Source: Methylobacterium sp. Leaf117
GTDB taxonomy: Bacteria > Pseudomonadota > Alphaproteobacteria > Rhizobiales > Beijerinckiaceae
Assembly: GCF_001422985.1 (NCBI RefSeq)
Contig: NZ_LMNL01000007.1
Coordinates: forward strand, 1-41,519
Length of the DNA stretch: 41,519 nt
Direction: 5' to 3'
Part shown: piece by piece, positions 10,131 through 18,219 of the stretch
How positions within the stretch are numbered: position 1 is the first letter of the stretch
Layout: each line of letters starts with the position of its first letter
The notes under the pieces: generated by a model
Seen by the model: only the letters and a program-made list of their open reading frames with translations
Databases searched by the model: none
Told to the model about the DNA's origin: nothing
Made by a program: the position numbers and the translations under genes

Positions 10131-10276
10131 CCCCGAGTCTGACTTTAAGTCGATGCTCTGAGCGGCGGCCCGTGCGACCTCGCGCGTGGCCGCCGTTCCC
10201 GTTTTATCGGGGAGCGTGAGCGTCTCGTCTGAGGCGATCCGCAGCTCCCGTATGACCCATCTCAGGAAACGGTGTC
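10131..10276 (+). promoter_or_regulatory. Structured spacer between rplO and secY
   Basis: The spacer contains a GC-rich inverted repeat (CGGCGGCC with GGCCGCCG, about 10163-10196), followed at once by a small CCCG/CGGG hairpin with a TTTTAT loop. There is no clean T run, so full termination is unlikely. It may weaken read-through and lower secY expression relative to the ribosomal genes. This is an inference from structure only. AGGAAACG before the secY ATG is the Shine-Dalgarno. Confidence 0.35.
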
Positions 10277-11614
10277 ATGGCCTCAGCCGCCGAGCAGCTC
10301 GCCGCGAACCTCAACTTCGGGGCCATCGCCAAGGCCGATGAACTCAAGAAGCGCATCTGGTTCACGCTGGGTGCGCTCATCGTCTTCCGTCTGGGCACCT
10401 ACATCCCGATCCCCGGGATCGATCCGGAGCAGTTCGCGCGGAACTTCCAGCAGCAGGCGGGCGGCGTGCTCGGCCTGTTCAACATGTTTTCGGGCGGTGC
10501 GGTCGAGCGCATGGCGATCTTCGCGCTCAACATCATGCCCTACATCTCCGCCTCGATCATTATCCAGCTCCTCACCTCGGTGATCCCGAGCCTGGAATCG
10601 CTGAAGAAGGAAGGCGAGTCGGGCCGTAAGGTCATCAACCAGTACACACGCTATCTCACGGTGGTGCTGGCGCTCGTTCAATCGTGGGGGATCGCCTTCG
10701 GCTTGCAGAGCTCGAGTGCGGCGATCGACCCAGGTCCGTTCTTCATCCTGTCGACGGTGATCACGCTGACGGGAGGTACGCTCTTCCTGATGTGGATCGG
10801 CGAGCAGATCACCTCGCGTGGCATCGGCAACGGTTCGTCCCTGATCATCTTCGCCGGCATCGTCGCACACCTGCCGGTCGCCATCGTGGGCGCTCTCGAG
10901 CTCAGCCGAACCGGTGCGCTGTCCTCCGCGGTGATTCTCGGGATGGGCGTCGCGGCGATCGCGCTGGTCTACTTCATCGTGTTCATGGAGCGTGCTCAGC
11001 GCCGCCTGTTGATCAACTACCCGAAGCGGCAGGTCGGCAATCGGATGTACGAGGGTCAGACCTCGTTCCTGCCCTTGAAGCTCAACACCGCCGGCGTCAT
11101 TCCGCCGATCTTCGCCTCATCGCTGCTGCTGCTTCCCGCGACCGTCGCGAGCTTCTCGGCCAACAATGGCGGCACCGGTATCCTGGCGACGATCACGACC
11201 TATATCGGGCATGGCCGGCCCCTCTACATGGTCCTCTATGCGGCGCTGATCATCTTCTTCGCGTTCTTCTATACCGCGGTGGTGTTCAACCCCGAGGAAA
11301 CCGCGGACAATCTGAAGAAGCAGGGAGGATTCATCCCCGGCATCCGGCCCGGTGAGCGTACGGCTGCGTTCATCGACAAGGTTCTGACGCGGATTACCCT
11401 AATCGGCGCCCTGTACCTGACCTTCGTGTGCCTGGTGCCGGAGATTCTGGCCTCCTACTCCTCAGCCAGCATTGGCTTTGGCGGGACCTCGCTTCTGATC
11501 GTTGTCTCCGTGACCATGGATACGGTGGCGCAGATCCACGGTCATTTGATGGCGCATCAGTACGAGGGCTTGGTCAAGAAGGCCAAACTGCGTGGGGCAT
11601 CGCGCCGTCGCTGA
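10277..11614 (+). CDS. secY: Protein translocase subunit SecY
   Basis: A 445-residue SecY protein, the ten-helix channel of the Sec translocon in the inner membrane, partnered by SecE and SecG. Visible marks: the cytoplasmic N-terminus with FRLGTYIPIPGID at the first helix, NIMPYISASIIIQLL in helix 2, GIGNGSSLIIFAGI in helix 4-5, and the ribosome-contacting loop KQGGFIPGIRPGERTA. It lies in the normal spc position, followed by adk. Confidence 0.98.
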   Translation: MASAAEQLAANLNFGAIAKADELKKRIWFTLGALIVFRLGTYIPIPGIDPEQFARNFQQQAGGVLGLFNMFSGGAVERMAIFALNIMPYISASIIIQLLTSVIPSLESLKKEGESGRKVINQYTRYLTVVLALVQSWGIAFGLQSSSAAIDPGPFFILSTVITLTGGTLFLMWIGEQITSRGIGNGSSLIIFAGIVAHLPVAIVGALELSRTGALSSAVILGMGVAAIALVYFIVFMERAQRRLLINYPKRQVGNRMYEGQTSFLPLKLNTAGVIPPIFASSLLLLPATVASFSANNGGTGILATITTYIGHGRPLYMVLYAALIIFFAFFYTAVVFNPEETADNLKKQGGFIPGIRPGERTAAFIDKVLTRITLIGALYLTFVCLVPEILASYSSASIGFGGTSLLIVVSVTMDTVAQIHGHLMAHQYEGLVKKAKLRGASRRR

Positions 11615-11723
11615 CATGACGGCCGCGGTGGTTTTCCGGCTGCCGCGCCCGTTGCTAGACTACCGGCTTTCCCGGGTCGGACTGCCGAGCGATCAAGACA
11701 AAACGTACTGAGGAAACGACACC

Positions 11724-12326
11724 ATGCGCATCATCCTGCTTGGGCCCCCCGGCGCGGGGAAGGGGACGCAGTCTGAGCGGATCGTTGCACGGTACGGCAT
11801 CCCACAACTATCGACCGGCGACATGTTGCGGGCGGCGGTTTCGGCAGGAACTCCGGTCGGCCTGCAGGCGAAGAGCGTGATGGAGGCGGGTGGACTGGTC
11901 TCGGACGCGATCGTGGTCGGGATCGTCGCAGACCGGATCGAGGAGGCCGACGCCAAACGTGGCTTCATCCTCGATGGCTTTCCGCGCACCGTGGAACAGG
12001 CCAGGGCCCTCGATGCCATGCTGTCCGAGAAGGGCATCGCCCTGGATACCGTGATCGAGTTCGCGGTCGATGAGAATGCCCTGGTCGGCCGCATCGCCCG
12101 GCGTGCCGAGGAGACTGCGGCGCGCGGCCAGCCCGTCCGTAAGGACGATACGCCGGAGGTGTTCAAGACGCGCCTCGATGCGTACCGGAAGCAGACTGCG
12201 CCGCTTTCCGATTATTACGCCGGTACCGGTCTGCTGCAGACGATCGATGGCATGAAGGCGGTCGATGCCGTAACCGAGGATCTTGTCGCGAGCCTTGATC
12301 GTCTGTCGGCCGCCGCCGCGTCCTGA
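11724..12326 (+). CDS. adk: Adenylate kinase
   Basis: A 200-residue adenylate kinase that interconverts ATP + AMP and 2 ADP in the cytoplasm. The P-loop [10 protein letters not shown] is at residues 7-16, the AMP-binding STGDMLR follows, and [10 protein letters not shown] is the conserved core. The lid is the short type, without the zinc cysteines of long-form enzymes, which accounts for the length below the 214 residues of E. coli. The adk-after-secY order is standard. AGGAAACG precedes the ATG, as at secY. Confidence 0.97.
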   Translation: MRIILLGPPGAGKGTQSERIVARYGIPQLSTGDMLRAAVSAGTPVGLQAKSVMEAGGLVSDAIVVGIVADRIEEADAKRGFILDGFPRTVEQARALDAMLSEKGIALDTVIEFAVDENALVGRIARRAEETAARGQPVRKDDTPEVFKTRLDAYRKQTAPLSDYYAGTGLLQTIDGMKAVDAVTEDLVASLDRLSAAAAS

Positions 12327-12367
12327 TCAGGCGCCGGTAGCGTCTTCGATTTTACCCGCTGCTCGGG

Positions 12368-12396
12368 TTGACACATTTTCTGGTCCGCGCTAGTGG
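12368..12396 (+). promoter_or_regulatory. Candidate promoter of the alpha operon
   Basis: A perfect TTGACA -35 box at 12368-12373, a 17-bp spacer and a weak -10 (TAGTGG, 12391-12396). It lies 41 nt after adk and about 158 nt before rpsM. The downstream leader contains a CCGGT/ACCGG hairpin (12486-12499). The -10 is poor, so confidence is moderate. If real, it drives rpsM, rpsK, the MBL gene, rpoA and rplQ. Confidence 0.45.
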
Positions 12397-12553
12397 GCCG
12401 GTCTTCGTTCAGCGGAAGTGGGTTCGGATCGCCTCATTGAGGGGCTGATGCGGGCCGATTTTTCGTTTCGGACGGCGTGCATGGGCCGGTCTCCACCGGA
12501 CGCGCGTCACACTCTGGCCCGTGCCTTCGCCCGGTGCCTCATGGAGAGTTCCC

Positions 12554-12922
12554 TTGGCTCGTATCGCCGGCGTCAACATCCCGACCAACAAGCGCGTTGT
12601 CATCGCGCTTCAGTACATCCACGGCATCGGCCCTAAGAAGGCCGAGGAGATCACCGGAAAGGTCGGTATTCCGGCCGAGCGCCGCGTCAACCAGCTGACC
12701 GACGCCGAAGTGCTCTCGATTCGTGAGACCATCGACCGCGACTACATCGTCGAGGGCGATCTGCGTCGTGAAGTGTCGATGAACATCAAGCGCCTGATGG
12801 ATCTCGGCTGTTACCGAGGCCTGCGCCACCGCCGCAACCTGCCCGTCCGCGGCCAGCGCACGCATACCAACGCGCGTACCCGCAAGGGCAAGTCGAAGCC
12901 GATCGCCGGCAAGAAGAAGTAA
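12554..12922 (+). CDS. rpsM: 30S ribosomal protein S13
   Basis: A 122-residue S13 protein ([21 protein letters not shown]-terminal [20 protein letters not shown]). S13 sits at the top of the 30S head and contacts P-site tRNA and L5. The initiator is TTG at 12554: it alone gives the family N-terminus, and GGAGAG lies about 7 nt upstream. The nearest upstream in-frame alternative (12521) would add 11 residues unknown in S13. First gene of the alpha segment. rpsD is not in this operon, as is common in alphaproteobacteria. Confidence 0.96.
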   Translation: MARIAGVNIPTNKRVVIALQYIHGIGPKKAEEITGKVGIPAERRVNQLTDAEVLSIRETIDRDYIVEGDLRREVSMNIKRLMDLGCYRGLRHRRNLPVRGQRTHTNARTRKGKSKPIAGKKK

Positions 12923-12924
12923 TC

Positions 12925-12960
12925 ATTCGAGATTGGCAGGTCGGCTTCGTACGGCCCCCC
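12925..12960 (+). repeat. Post-rpsM hairpin with GATTGG box
   Basis: After the rpsM stop comes ATTCGAGATTGG, then a stem using GGTCG and CGGCC around the CGGCTTCG core (12942-12949). The 32-nt block starting ATTCG matches the block after ilvC at 27 of 32 positions by eye. No T run. It is a member of the hairpin family also seen after rplR. Confidence 0.65.
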
Positions 12961-13101
12961 TCTGTTGTGTCGCGGATCCCGTTATCGGGAACCACGTGGC
13001 GGCACGGCGGTCCTGGATCGTTCATCCAGTGCTCGCTTGCCGAGATCAGAAGACTCCCGAGCGCCTGGAATCACGGGCGCGCCTGAAGGACGAGAGAACA
13101 C
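12961..13101 (+). promoter_or_regulatory. Spacer between rpsM and rpsK with two small hairpins
   Basis: In many bacteria rpsM and rpsK are nearly adjacent; here 179 nt separate them. Two perfect small hairpins are visible: TCCCG-TTAT-CGGGA (12977-12990) and CTGGAT-CGTTC-ATCCAG (13013-13029). No convincing ORF. It could hold an internal regulatory or processing site; the function is unknown. Confidence 0.35.
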
Positions 13102-13491
13102 ATGGCCAAGGAAACCACCCGCGTTCGTCGCCGCGAACGTAAGAACATCGTCTCGGGCGTCGCGCATGTGAACGCGTCGTTCAATAACACGATGGTCACC
13201 ATCACCGATGCCCAGGGCAACACCATCTCGTGGTCGTCTGCCGGCGCGATGGGCTTCAAGGGCTCGCGTAAGTCGACCCCTTATGCCGCTCAGGTTGCGG
13301 CCGAAGACGCTGCCCGCAAGGCGGCCGAGCACGGTATGCGGACCCTCGAGGTTGAGGTCTCCGGTCCTGGATCGGGTCGCGAGTCGGCTCTGCGCGCCCT
13401 GCAGGCCGCCGGCTTCACCGTGACCTCGATTCGTGACGTGACCTCGATCCCGCATAACGGCTGCCGCCCGCGCAAGCGTCGTCGCGTCTAA
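13102..13491 (+). CDS. rpsK: 30S ribosomal protein S11
   Basis: A 129-residue S11 protein ([21 protein letters not shown]-terminal [18 protein letters not shown]). S11 lies on the 30S platform, binding 16S rRNA with S18 and S21 near the E site. The start is supported by GAGAGAACAC upstream. It is followed after 44 nt by an MBL-fold gene rather than by rpsD or rpoA. Confidence 0.97.
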   Translation: MAKETTRVRRRERKNIVSGVAHVNASFNNTMVTITDAQGNTISWSSAGAMGFKGSRKSTPYAAQVAAEDAARKAAEHGMRTLEVEVSGPGSGRESALRALQAAGFTVTSIRDVTSIPHNGCRPRKRRRV

Positions 13492-13535
13492 GCGAAAGCG
13501 AACACGAACTCTTGGGGCCTGCCACGGAGACGCGC

Positions 13536-14411
13536 GTGTCGAATGCTCAGAATCCGCTTCCGGGTGTGCTGCGGTGGAGCTTGGGTGATCTCACGATCAC
13601 GGTGATGAATGACGGCTACCTTCAGGGGTCGCTCGATCTCGTCACCGGGATCGAACGCGAGGAGGCCGGTGCCCTGCAGGCTGCCGGCTTTCGCGCGCAG
13701 GATCCTCGCATCACGCTGAACGCGTTTCTAATCACGGGCCCCGGTCGCAAACCGGTCCTGATCGACTCGGGGATGGGCAGCTTCGGCGGACCGTCTCTCG
13801 GTCGCGTTCCGGCGGCTCTCGCGGCAGCGGGTGTGGCGCCCGCCTCGATCGAGACGGTGCTGCTCACGCATCTGCATCCAGATCACGCCGGCGGGCTGCT
13901 CGCCGGCGAAGGGATGGCGGCCTACCCGAATGCGGAACTCGTGCTGCATTCCGACGAGGCGGCACATTGGCTCGACGACGGGGCGCTCTCGCGTGCATCC
14001 GAGGAAGCGAAGCCCTACTTCGAGATGGCGAGAAAGGCGACGGCACCCTACGCGGAACGCATCCGCACGATGACGGGCGGTAGCGTCGCTCCGGGAATCG
14101 AGGCTGTGCCTTTGCCGGGGCATACTCCGGGACACACAGGCTATCGCATCACATCGGGTAATGCGTCGCTTTTGATGTGGGCAGATATCGTTCATCTGCC
14201 GGCGATCCAGTTCAAGCAGCCGGAAGCCGGTATGGTCTTCGACGTCGATGAAAATCAGGCACGCGACGTGCGTCGCCGGATGCTTGATTCGGTCTCTCAG
14301 GACCGGGCCTTCGTGGCAGGTGCCCATCTGGAATTTCCCGCTCTGGGCTTCGTTGCTCGGGATGGAGCCGGTTACCGTTTCGTCCCGGAACTCTGGGTCG
14401 CTGCGCAATAA
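13536..14411 (+). CDS. Metallo-beta-lactamase-fold hydrolase inside the alpha operon
   Basis: A 291-residue protein of the MBL-fold superfamily. The zinc ligands are all visible: THLHPDH (His112, His114, Asp116, His117), His196 or His199 in PGHTPGHTG, Asp217 in MWADIVH and His264 in GAHLEFP. The overall pattern is like methyl-parathion-hydrolase/lactonase-type MBL enzymes. No signal peptide is seen, so it is probably cytoplasmic. Substrate unknown. The start is GTG at 13536, with GGAGA 5 nt upstream; a TTG at 13512 is less likely. It is co-directional with rpsK (44-nt gap) and rpoA (120-nt gap), so it is probably co-transcribed with them, which is unusual company for such an enzyme. Base composition looks like that of its neighbours. 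Confidence 0.85.
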   Translation: MSNAQNPLPGVLRWSLGDLTITVMNDGYLQGSLDLVTGIEREEAGALQAAGFRAQDPRITLNAFLITGPGRKPVLIDSGMGSFGGPSLGRVPAALAAAGVAPASIETVLLTHLHPDHAGGLLAGEGMAAYPNAELVLHSDEAAHWLDDGALSRASEEAKPYFEMARKATAPYAERIRTMTGGSVAPGIEAVPLPGHTPGHTGYRITSGNASLLMWADIVHLPAIQFKQPEAGMVFDVDENQARDVRRRMLDSVSQDRAFVAGAHLEFPALGFVARDGAGYRFVPELWVAAQ

Positions 14412-14531
14412 TTGTCGGCGCTCAGCGCGGACACATCAGTTTCAGGCCCGCCGGGCGCCGATGGCGCGGCGTCGACGGGCGACGCGCGGACCACGTGTGG
14501 GGCCCGCGCCGATCTTGCGAGAGGTAGCATC

Positions 14532-15551
14532 GTGGTCATTCAGAAGAACTGGCAAGAGCTCATCAAGCCGAACAAGCTTCAGGTCTCGACCGGACACGAC
14601 CCCAAGCGGGTCGCCACCGTCGTTGCCGAGCCCCTGGAGCGCGGCTTCGGCACGACGCTCGGAAATTCGCTGCGCCGGGTGCTGCTCTCCTCGCTCCAGG
14701 GCGCGGCCGTGACCTCCGTGCAGATCGACGGCGTGCTGCATGAATTCTCGTCGATCCCGGGCGTGCGTGAAGACGTCACCGACATCGTCCTCAACATCAA
14801 GACCATTGCCATTCGCTCCCAGACCGAGGCGCCCAAGCGCCTGACCCTGCGGAAGACGGGTCCCGGCATCGTCACCGCCGGTGATATCGGTACGGTGGGT
14901 GACGTCCAGATCCTGAACCCGGACCTGGTAATCTGCACCCTCGACGATGGCGCCGAGATCCGCATGGAGTTCACGGTCGCGACCGGCAAGGGCTACGTGC
15001 CTGCCGAGCGCAACCGCCCCGAAGATGCGCCCATCGGCCTGATCCCGGTGGATGCCCTGTTTTCTCCCGTCACCAAGGTGTCCTACCGCATCGAGACCAC
15101 CCGCGAGGGCCAGGATCTTGACAAGGACAAGCTGACGATGACGATCGAGACCAATGGTGCCGTTTCGCCGGAGGATGCACTGGCCTATGCCGCACGCATC
15201 ATCCAAGACCAGCTCCAGGTGTTCGTGAACTTCGAGGAGCCCCGCAAGGAAGAGGCTCAGCCGCTCGCGCCGCAGCTTCCCTTCAATCCGGCCCTGCTCA
15301 AGAAGGTCGATGAACTCGAGCTTTCGGTGCGTTCGGCGAACTGCCTGAAGAACGACAACATCGTCTACATCGGCGATCTGATCCAGAAGTCGGAGGGCGA
15401 GATGCTGCGCACTCCGAATTTCGGACGCAAGTCTCTGAACGAGATCAAGGAAGTGCTCGCCGCGATGGGCCTGCACCTCGGCATGGATATCCCCGGCTGG
15501 CCGCCGGAGAACATTGAAGACCTCGCCAAGCGCTTCGAAGAGCACTACTAG
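14532..15551 (+). CDS. rpoA: DNA-directed RNA polymerase alpha subunit
   Basis: A 339-residue RNA polymerase alpha. The N-terminal assembly domain (about 1-230) includes [21 protein letters not shown] linker follows, and the C-terminal DNA-binding domain (about 255-339) includes [20 protein letters not shown] and [12 protein letters not shown], which contact UP elements and activators. The start is GTG at 14532 ([16 protein letters not shown]), preceded by GAGAGG with 7-nt spacing. The longer in-frame reading back to the MBL stop gives a 40-residue low-complexity extension not found in alpha subunits. Confidence 0.97.
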   Translation: MVIQKNWQELIKPNKLQVSTGHDPKRVATVVAEPLERGFGTTLGNSLRRVLLSSLQGAAVTSVQIDGVLHEFSSIPGVREDVTDIVLNIKTIAIRSQTEAPKRLTLRKTGPGIVTAGDIGTVGDVQILNPDLVICTLDDGAEIRMEFTVATGKGYVPAERNRPEDAPIGLIPVDALFSPVTKVSYRIETTREGQDLDKDKLTMTIETNGAVSPEDALAYAARIIQDQLQVFVNFEEPRKEEAQPLAPQLPFNPALLKKVDELELSVRSANCLKNDNIVYIGDLIQKSEGEMLRTPNFGRKSLNEIKEVLAAMGLHLGMDIPGWPPENIEDLAKRFEEHY

Positions 15552-15715
15552 GCAACACCGCACGTCTGTCCCGGCGCTGCGCCGCAGAGCCCGGACAACC
15601 AGAACGCCGATGGTTTCGACCGTTCGGTGTTGTGGTATCCGCCTCCCGGGATCGCCTTGGGAAGCCCGGGATGAGCAAGGCCTGACGCAAGCCCGGTTCG
15701 GTCAGCGTCAGGGTG
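15552..15715 (+). promoter_or_regulatory. Highly structured rpoA-rplQ spacer
   Basis: No gene. Several strong inverted repeats lie side by side. CAACACCG (15553-15560) pairs with CGGTGTTG (15625-15632) and encloses smaller hairpins, including TGTCCCGG/CCCGGACA (one mismatch) and CTGC-GCC-GCAG. TCCCGGG (15644-15650) pairs with CCCGGGA (15665-15671). CCTGACG (15681-15687) pairs with CGTCAGG (15706-15712). No T run. This resembles a folded leader or a cluster of palindromic repeats. It may control rplQ, which starts at 15824; the role is not shown. Confidence 0.55.
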
Positions 15716-15823
15716 AAGGAATCCCGCCGCAGGGTTACGCGGAATCAACAGCCCCGAAGATCCATTCTGAGGGGCGCTTGGCCGTACCGTGGCACGGCGG
15801 CCATCAACCAAGGATCAGCCATC

Positions 15824-16231
15824 ATGCGTCATGGATTTCGCGGTCGTCGCTTTAACCGCACCACCGAACACCGCAAGGCGATGTTCGCCAACATGTCGGC
15901 CGCGCTGATCAAGCACGAGCAGATTGTCACCACCCTGCCGAAGGCCAAGGACCTGCGTCCGGTCATCGAGAAGCTGATCACCCTCGGCAAGACCGACACG
16001 CTGCATGCCCGTCGTCTCGCCATGTCGCAAATCCGCGACCAGGACATGGTCCGCAAGCTCTTCGCCGTCATCGGCCCGCGCTACAACGCGCGTCCGGGCG
16101 GCTACTGCCGCATCATGAAGGCGGGCTTCCGCTACGGCGACAATGCCCCGCTCGCGGTGATCGAATTCGTTGATCGTGACGTCGACGCTCGCGGTAAGGA
16201 TTCCGGCCCGGTTTTGGACGACGCCGCGTAA
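15824..16231 (+). CDS. rplQ: 50S ribosomal protein L17
   Basis: A 135-residue L17 protein starting [20 protein letters not shown], with [20 protein letters not shown] and a typical C-terminal domain ([20 protein letters not shown]). L17 binds 23S rRNA near the tunnel exit. The ATG at 15824 is chosen for the family N-terminus; AAGGA lies upstream. It closes the alpha operon before a terminator. Confidence 0.97.
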   Translation: MRHGFRGRRFNRTTEHRKAMFANMSAALIKHEQIVTTLPKAKDLRPVIEKLITLGKTDTLHARRLAMSQIRDQDMVRKLFAVIGPRYNARPGGYCRIMKAGFRYGDNAPLAVIEFVDRDVDARGKDSGPVLDDAA

Positions 16232-16257
16232 ATCACGCGTCCGCGTCATTGGATAGG

Positions 16258-16285
16258 AAAAGGCGGCCCTTGGGCCGCCTTTTTT
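16258..16285 (+). terminator. Terminator after rplQ (probably bidirectional)
   Basis: GGCGGCC (16262-16268), a CTTG loop and GGCCGCC (16273-16279), extended by AAAA/TTTT pairs and followed by a run of T residues to 16285. It ends the ribosomal cluster. The matching A run on the other side allows it to serve also the convergent chemosensory operon, whose last stop is at 16361. Confidence 0.92.
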
Positions 16286-16360
16286 CGTTGTCGCTGCGGT
16301 CGCCACGGCCACGTCATCCATCCCAGATGGGTTGCCGTGAAGAGCAAGTCTCTACTTCGC

Positions 16361-18217
16361 TCAGGCCGCCCTATCGAGCAAGCGCGAGACCTCTGCGGCG
16401 AGCTCGGCGGATTCGAAAGGCTTGCGCAGGACAGGCAGATCCGGAGGAATCGGGATCGCCTCGGCATGGCCGGTGACGATGAGCACCGGCACATCGGACC
16501 AGCGCGTCCGCACGATCTCGGCGAGCTCGACGCCCGTCATGCCCGGCATCGCGAGATCCGCCACCACGAGATCGAAGGCGTCCTGCTCCATCAGGGAGAC
16601 GGCCGTCGATCCATCGGAGGCTTCGCGTTCGGTATAGCCGAAGCTCGACAGGAATGAGGCGGTGACATGCCGGACCTCCGGGTCGTCATCCACCACGAGG
16701 ATACGGGCACCGCGGACTGCTGGAGTTGTCGGGCCGGGCGCCAGGACCTCAGCCGGTCCCGCAGCTTCGACGCGCGGCAAGGTGATCTGGACCCGGGTTC
16801 CGGCACCAAGCTCGCTCTCGATGCGCAGACGACCGTGGGATTGCTGCGCAAGACCGAAAACCATCGCAAGCCCGAGGCCCGTGCCTTGGCCGACCGCTTT
16901 GGTGGTGAAGAACGGCTCGCACACCCGCGCGAGGATTTCGGGCGCGATGCCGCTGCCAGAATCGGCGATCTCGACCATCATGTAATCCCCAGGGTCCAGG
17001 TCCGGATCGTCAGCTACCCGGAGGTTGCGGGTGCCGATCGCAATCTGGCCGCCCTCCGGCATCGCATCGCGGGCGTTGATGCACAGGTTGAGGATCGCGA
17101 GCTCGAGCTGATCGGGGTCGACACAGGCCGCCGGCGCTTCGGGAGCGAGCGTGGTTTGGATGGTGACGAGGCCGCCGAGACTGCCAGCAAGGAGATCGTT
17201 CATTCCCTCGATCAGGCTGTTCACGTCGACGGCGCGGGGACGCAAGTCACGCGATCGGCTGAAGCTGAGCAGGCGTTTGGTGAGGGAAGCGCCTCGCTGG
17301 GCCGCCTGCATCGCGTTCCCGACGAGGCGCTGCACCCGCGGCTGATCCGCAACCTTGGGCGCCACCAGCTCGAGGCTCCCCAGGATCGCCATCAGAAGGT
17401 TGTTGAAATCATGCGCGATACCGCCGGCCAGGGTCCCCAAGGCCTGCATCTTGTCGGACTGGCGCAGGCGTGCCTCCAGGGACTTCTGCGCGGTGACGTC
17501 CCGCTCGATCGTCGCCAGATGTGTGATCCCCCCAGCCGCGTCACGGATCGGCACGCGGGTGACGTGGCGCCAGCGCTCAGCTCCCACCGCCCCTTCGGAT
17601 ACCAAGCTGTCGCTCGGCGCCCCAGTGGTGATCGCGGCTACGTCCGCAGCCTGGATGATGCCATCCTGCCCGAGCACGTCGTCCTCGGTTCGCCCCATGC
17701 AGTCGGAGACGTCGCTGCCCAGGCTCTCCGCCTTGTAGGCATTGAGACGGATGAAGCGGCCGGCGGAATCCTTGAAGGAAATGGCATCCTGGGCATTGTC
17801 GAGGAGCCCACGCAGCAGTGCGCGCTCGGTTGCGAGTTCCCGGGCGAGCTGGTGACGCTCGAAGGCCTGCCGCACCGTATTGCGCAGGAGGTTCGCGTCC
17901 CACGGCTTCGTGGCATAGCCGGTGATGCCACCCTGGTTCAGGGCTGCGACCACGGCGCTCATATCGGCGTAGCCAGTGAGCAGGATCGCCTGGGCATCGT
18001 GGAACCGGCGTGCCTCCGCCAGCATGGCGTCGCCGGTCATGCCGGGCATGCGCTGATCCGAGAGGATGACGGCGATATCCGGATTGCCGGCCAGAATTTC
18101 GAGGGCCTCCGCCGGCTTCGTTGTCGTCAGCACGCGGAACGCGTCCTCGAACAGGTCTTCGAGGGCAACGAGGATGTCCGGTTCGTCGTCGACGGCGAGG
18201 ATCGTGCCTTGGGACAT
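16361..18217 (-). CDS. Cytoplasmic hybrid histidine kinase: REC-PAS-HisKA-HATPase-REC
   Basis: 618 residues from the ATG at 18217; a TTG two codons upstream overlaps the preceding stop by TTGA and is an alternative. N-terminal receiver (about 2-120; Asp54 in SDQRMPGM, Lys104 in YATKPW), PAS domain (about 135-245), HisKA with His269 in GGIAHDFNNLL, and HATPase (NARDAMPEGG; DSGSGIAPE; GTGLGLAMV). The C-terminal receiver (about 503-618) has Asp554 in VADLAMPGMTG. No membrane segment. The double-receiver layout suggests a phosphorelay hub that receives phosphate at one end and passes it from the other. Last gene of the chemosensory operon. Confidence 0.9.
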   Translation of the reverse strand: MSQGTILAVDDEPDILVALEDLFEDAFRVLTTTKPAEALEILAGNPDIAVILSDQRMPGMTGDAMLAEARRFHDAQAILLTGYADMSAVVAALNQGGITGYATKPWDANLLRNTVRQAFERHQLARELATERALLRGLLDNAQDAISFKDSAGRFIRLNAYKAESLGSDVSDCMGRTEDDVLGQDGIIQAADVAAITTGAPSDSLVSEGAVGAERWRHVTRVPIRDAAGGITHLATIERDVTAQKSLEARLRQSDKMQALGTLAGGIAHDFNNLLMAILGSLELVAPKVADQPRVQRLVGNAMQAAQRGASLTKRLLSFSRSRDLRPRAVDVNSLIEGMNDLLAGSLGGLVTIQTTLAPEAPAACVDPDQLELAILNLCINARDAMPEGGQIAIGTRNLRVADDPDLDPGDYMMVEIADSGSGIAPEILARVCEPFFTTKAVGQGTGLGLAMVFGLAQQSHGRLRIESELGAGTRVQITLPRVEAAGPAEVLAPGPTTPAVRGARILVVDDDPEVRHVTASFLSSFGYTEREASDGSTAVSLMEQDAFDLVVADLAMPGMTGVELAEIVRTRWSDVPVLIVTGHAEAIPIPPDLPVLRKPFESAELAAEVSRLLDRAA

Positions 18218-18219
18218 GC

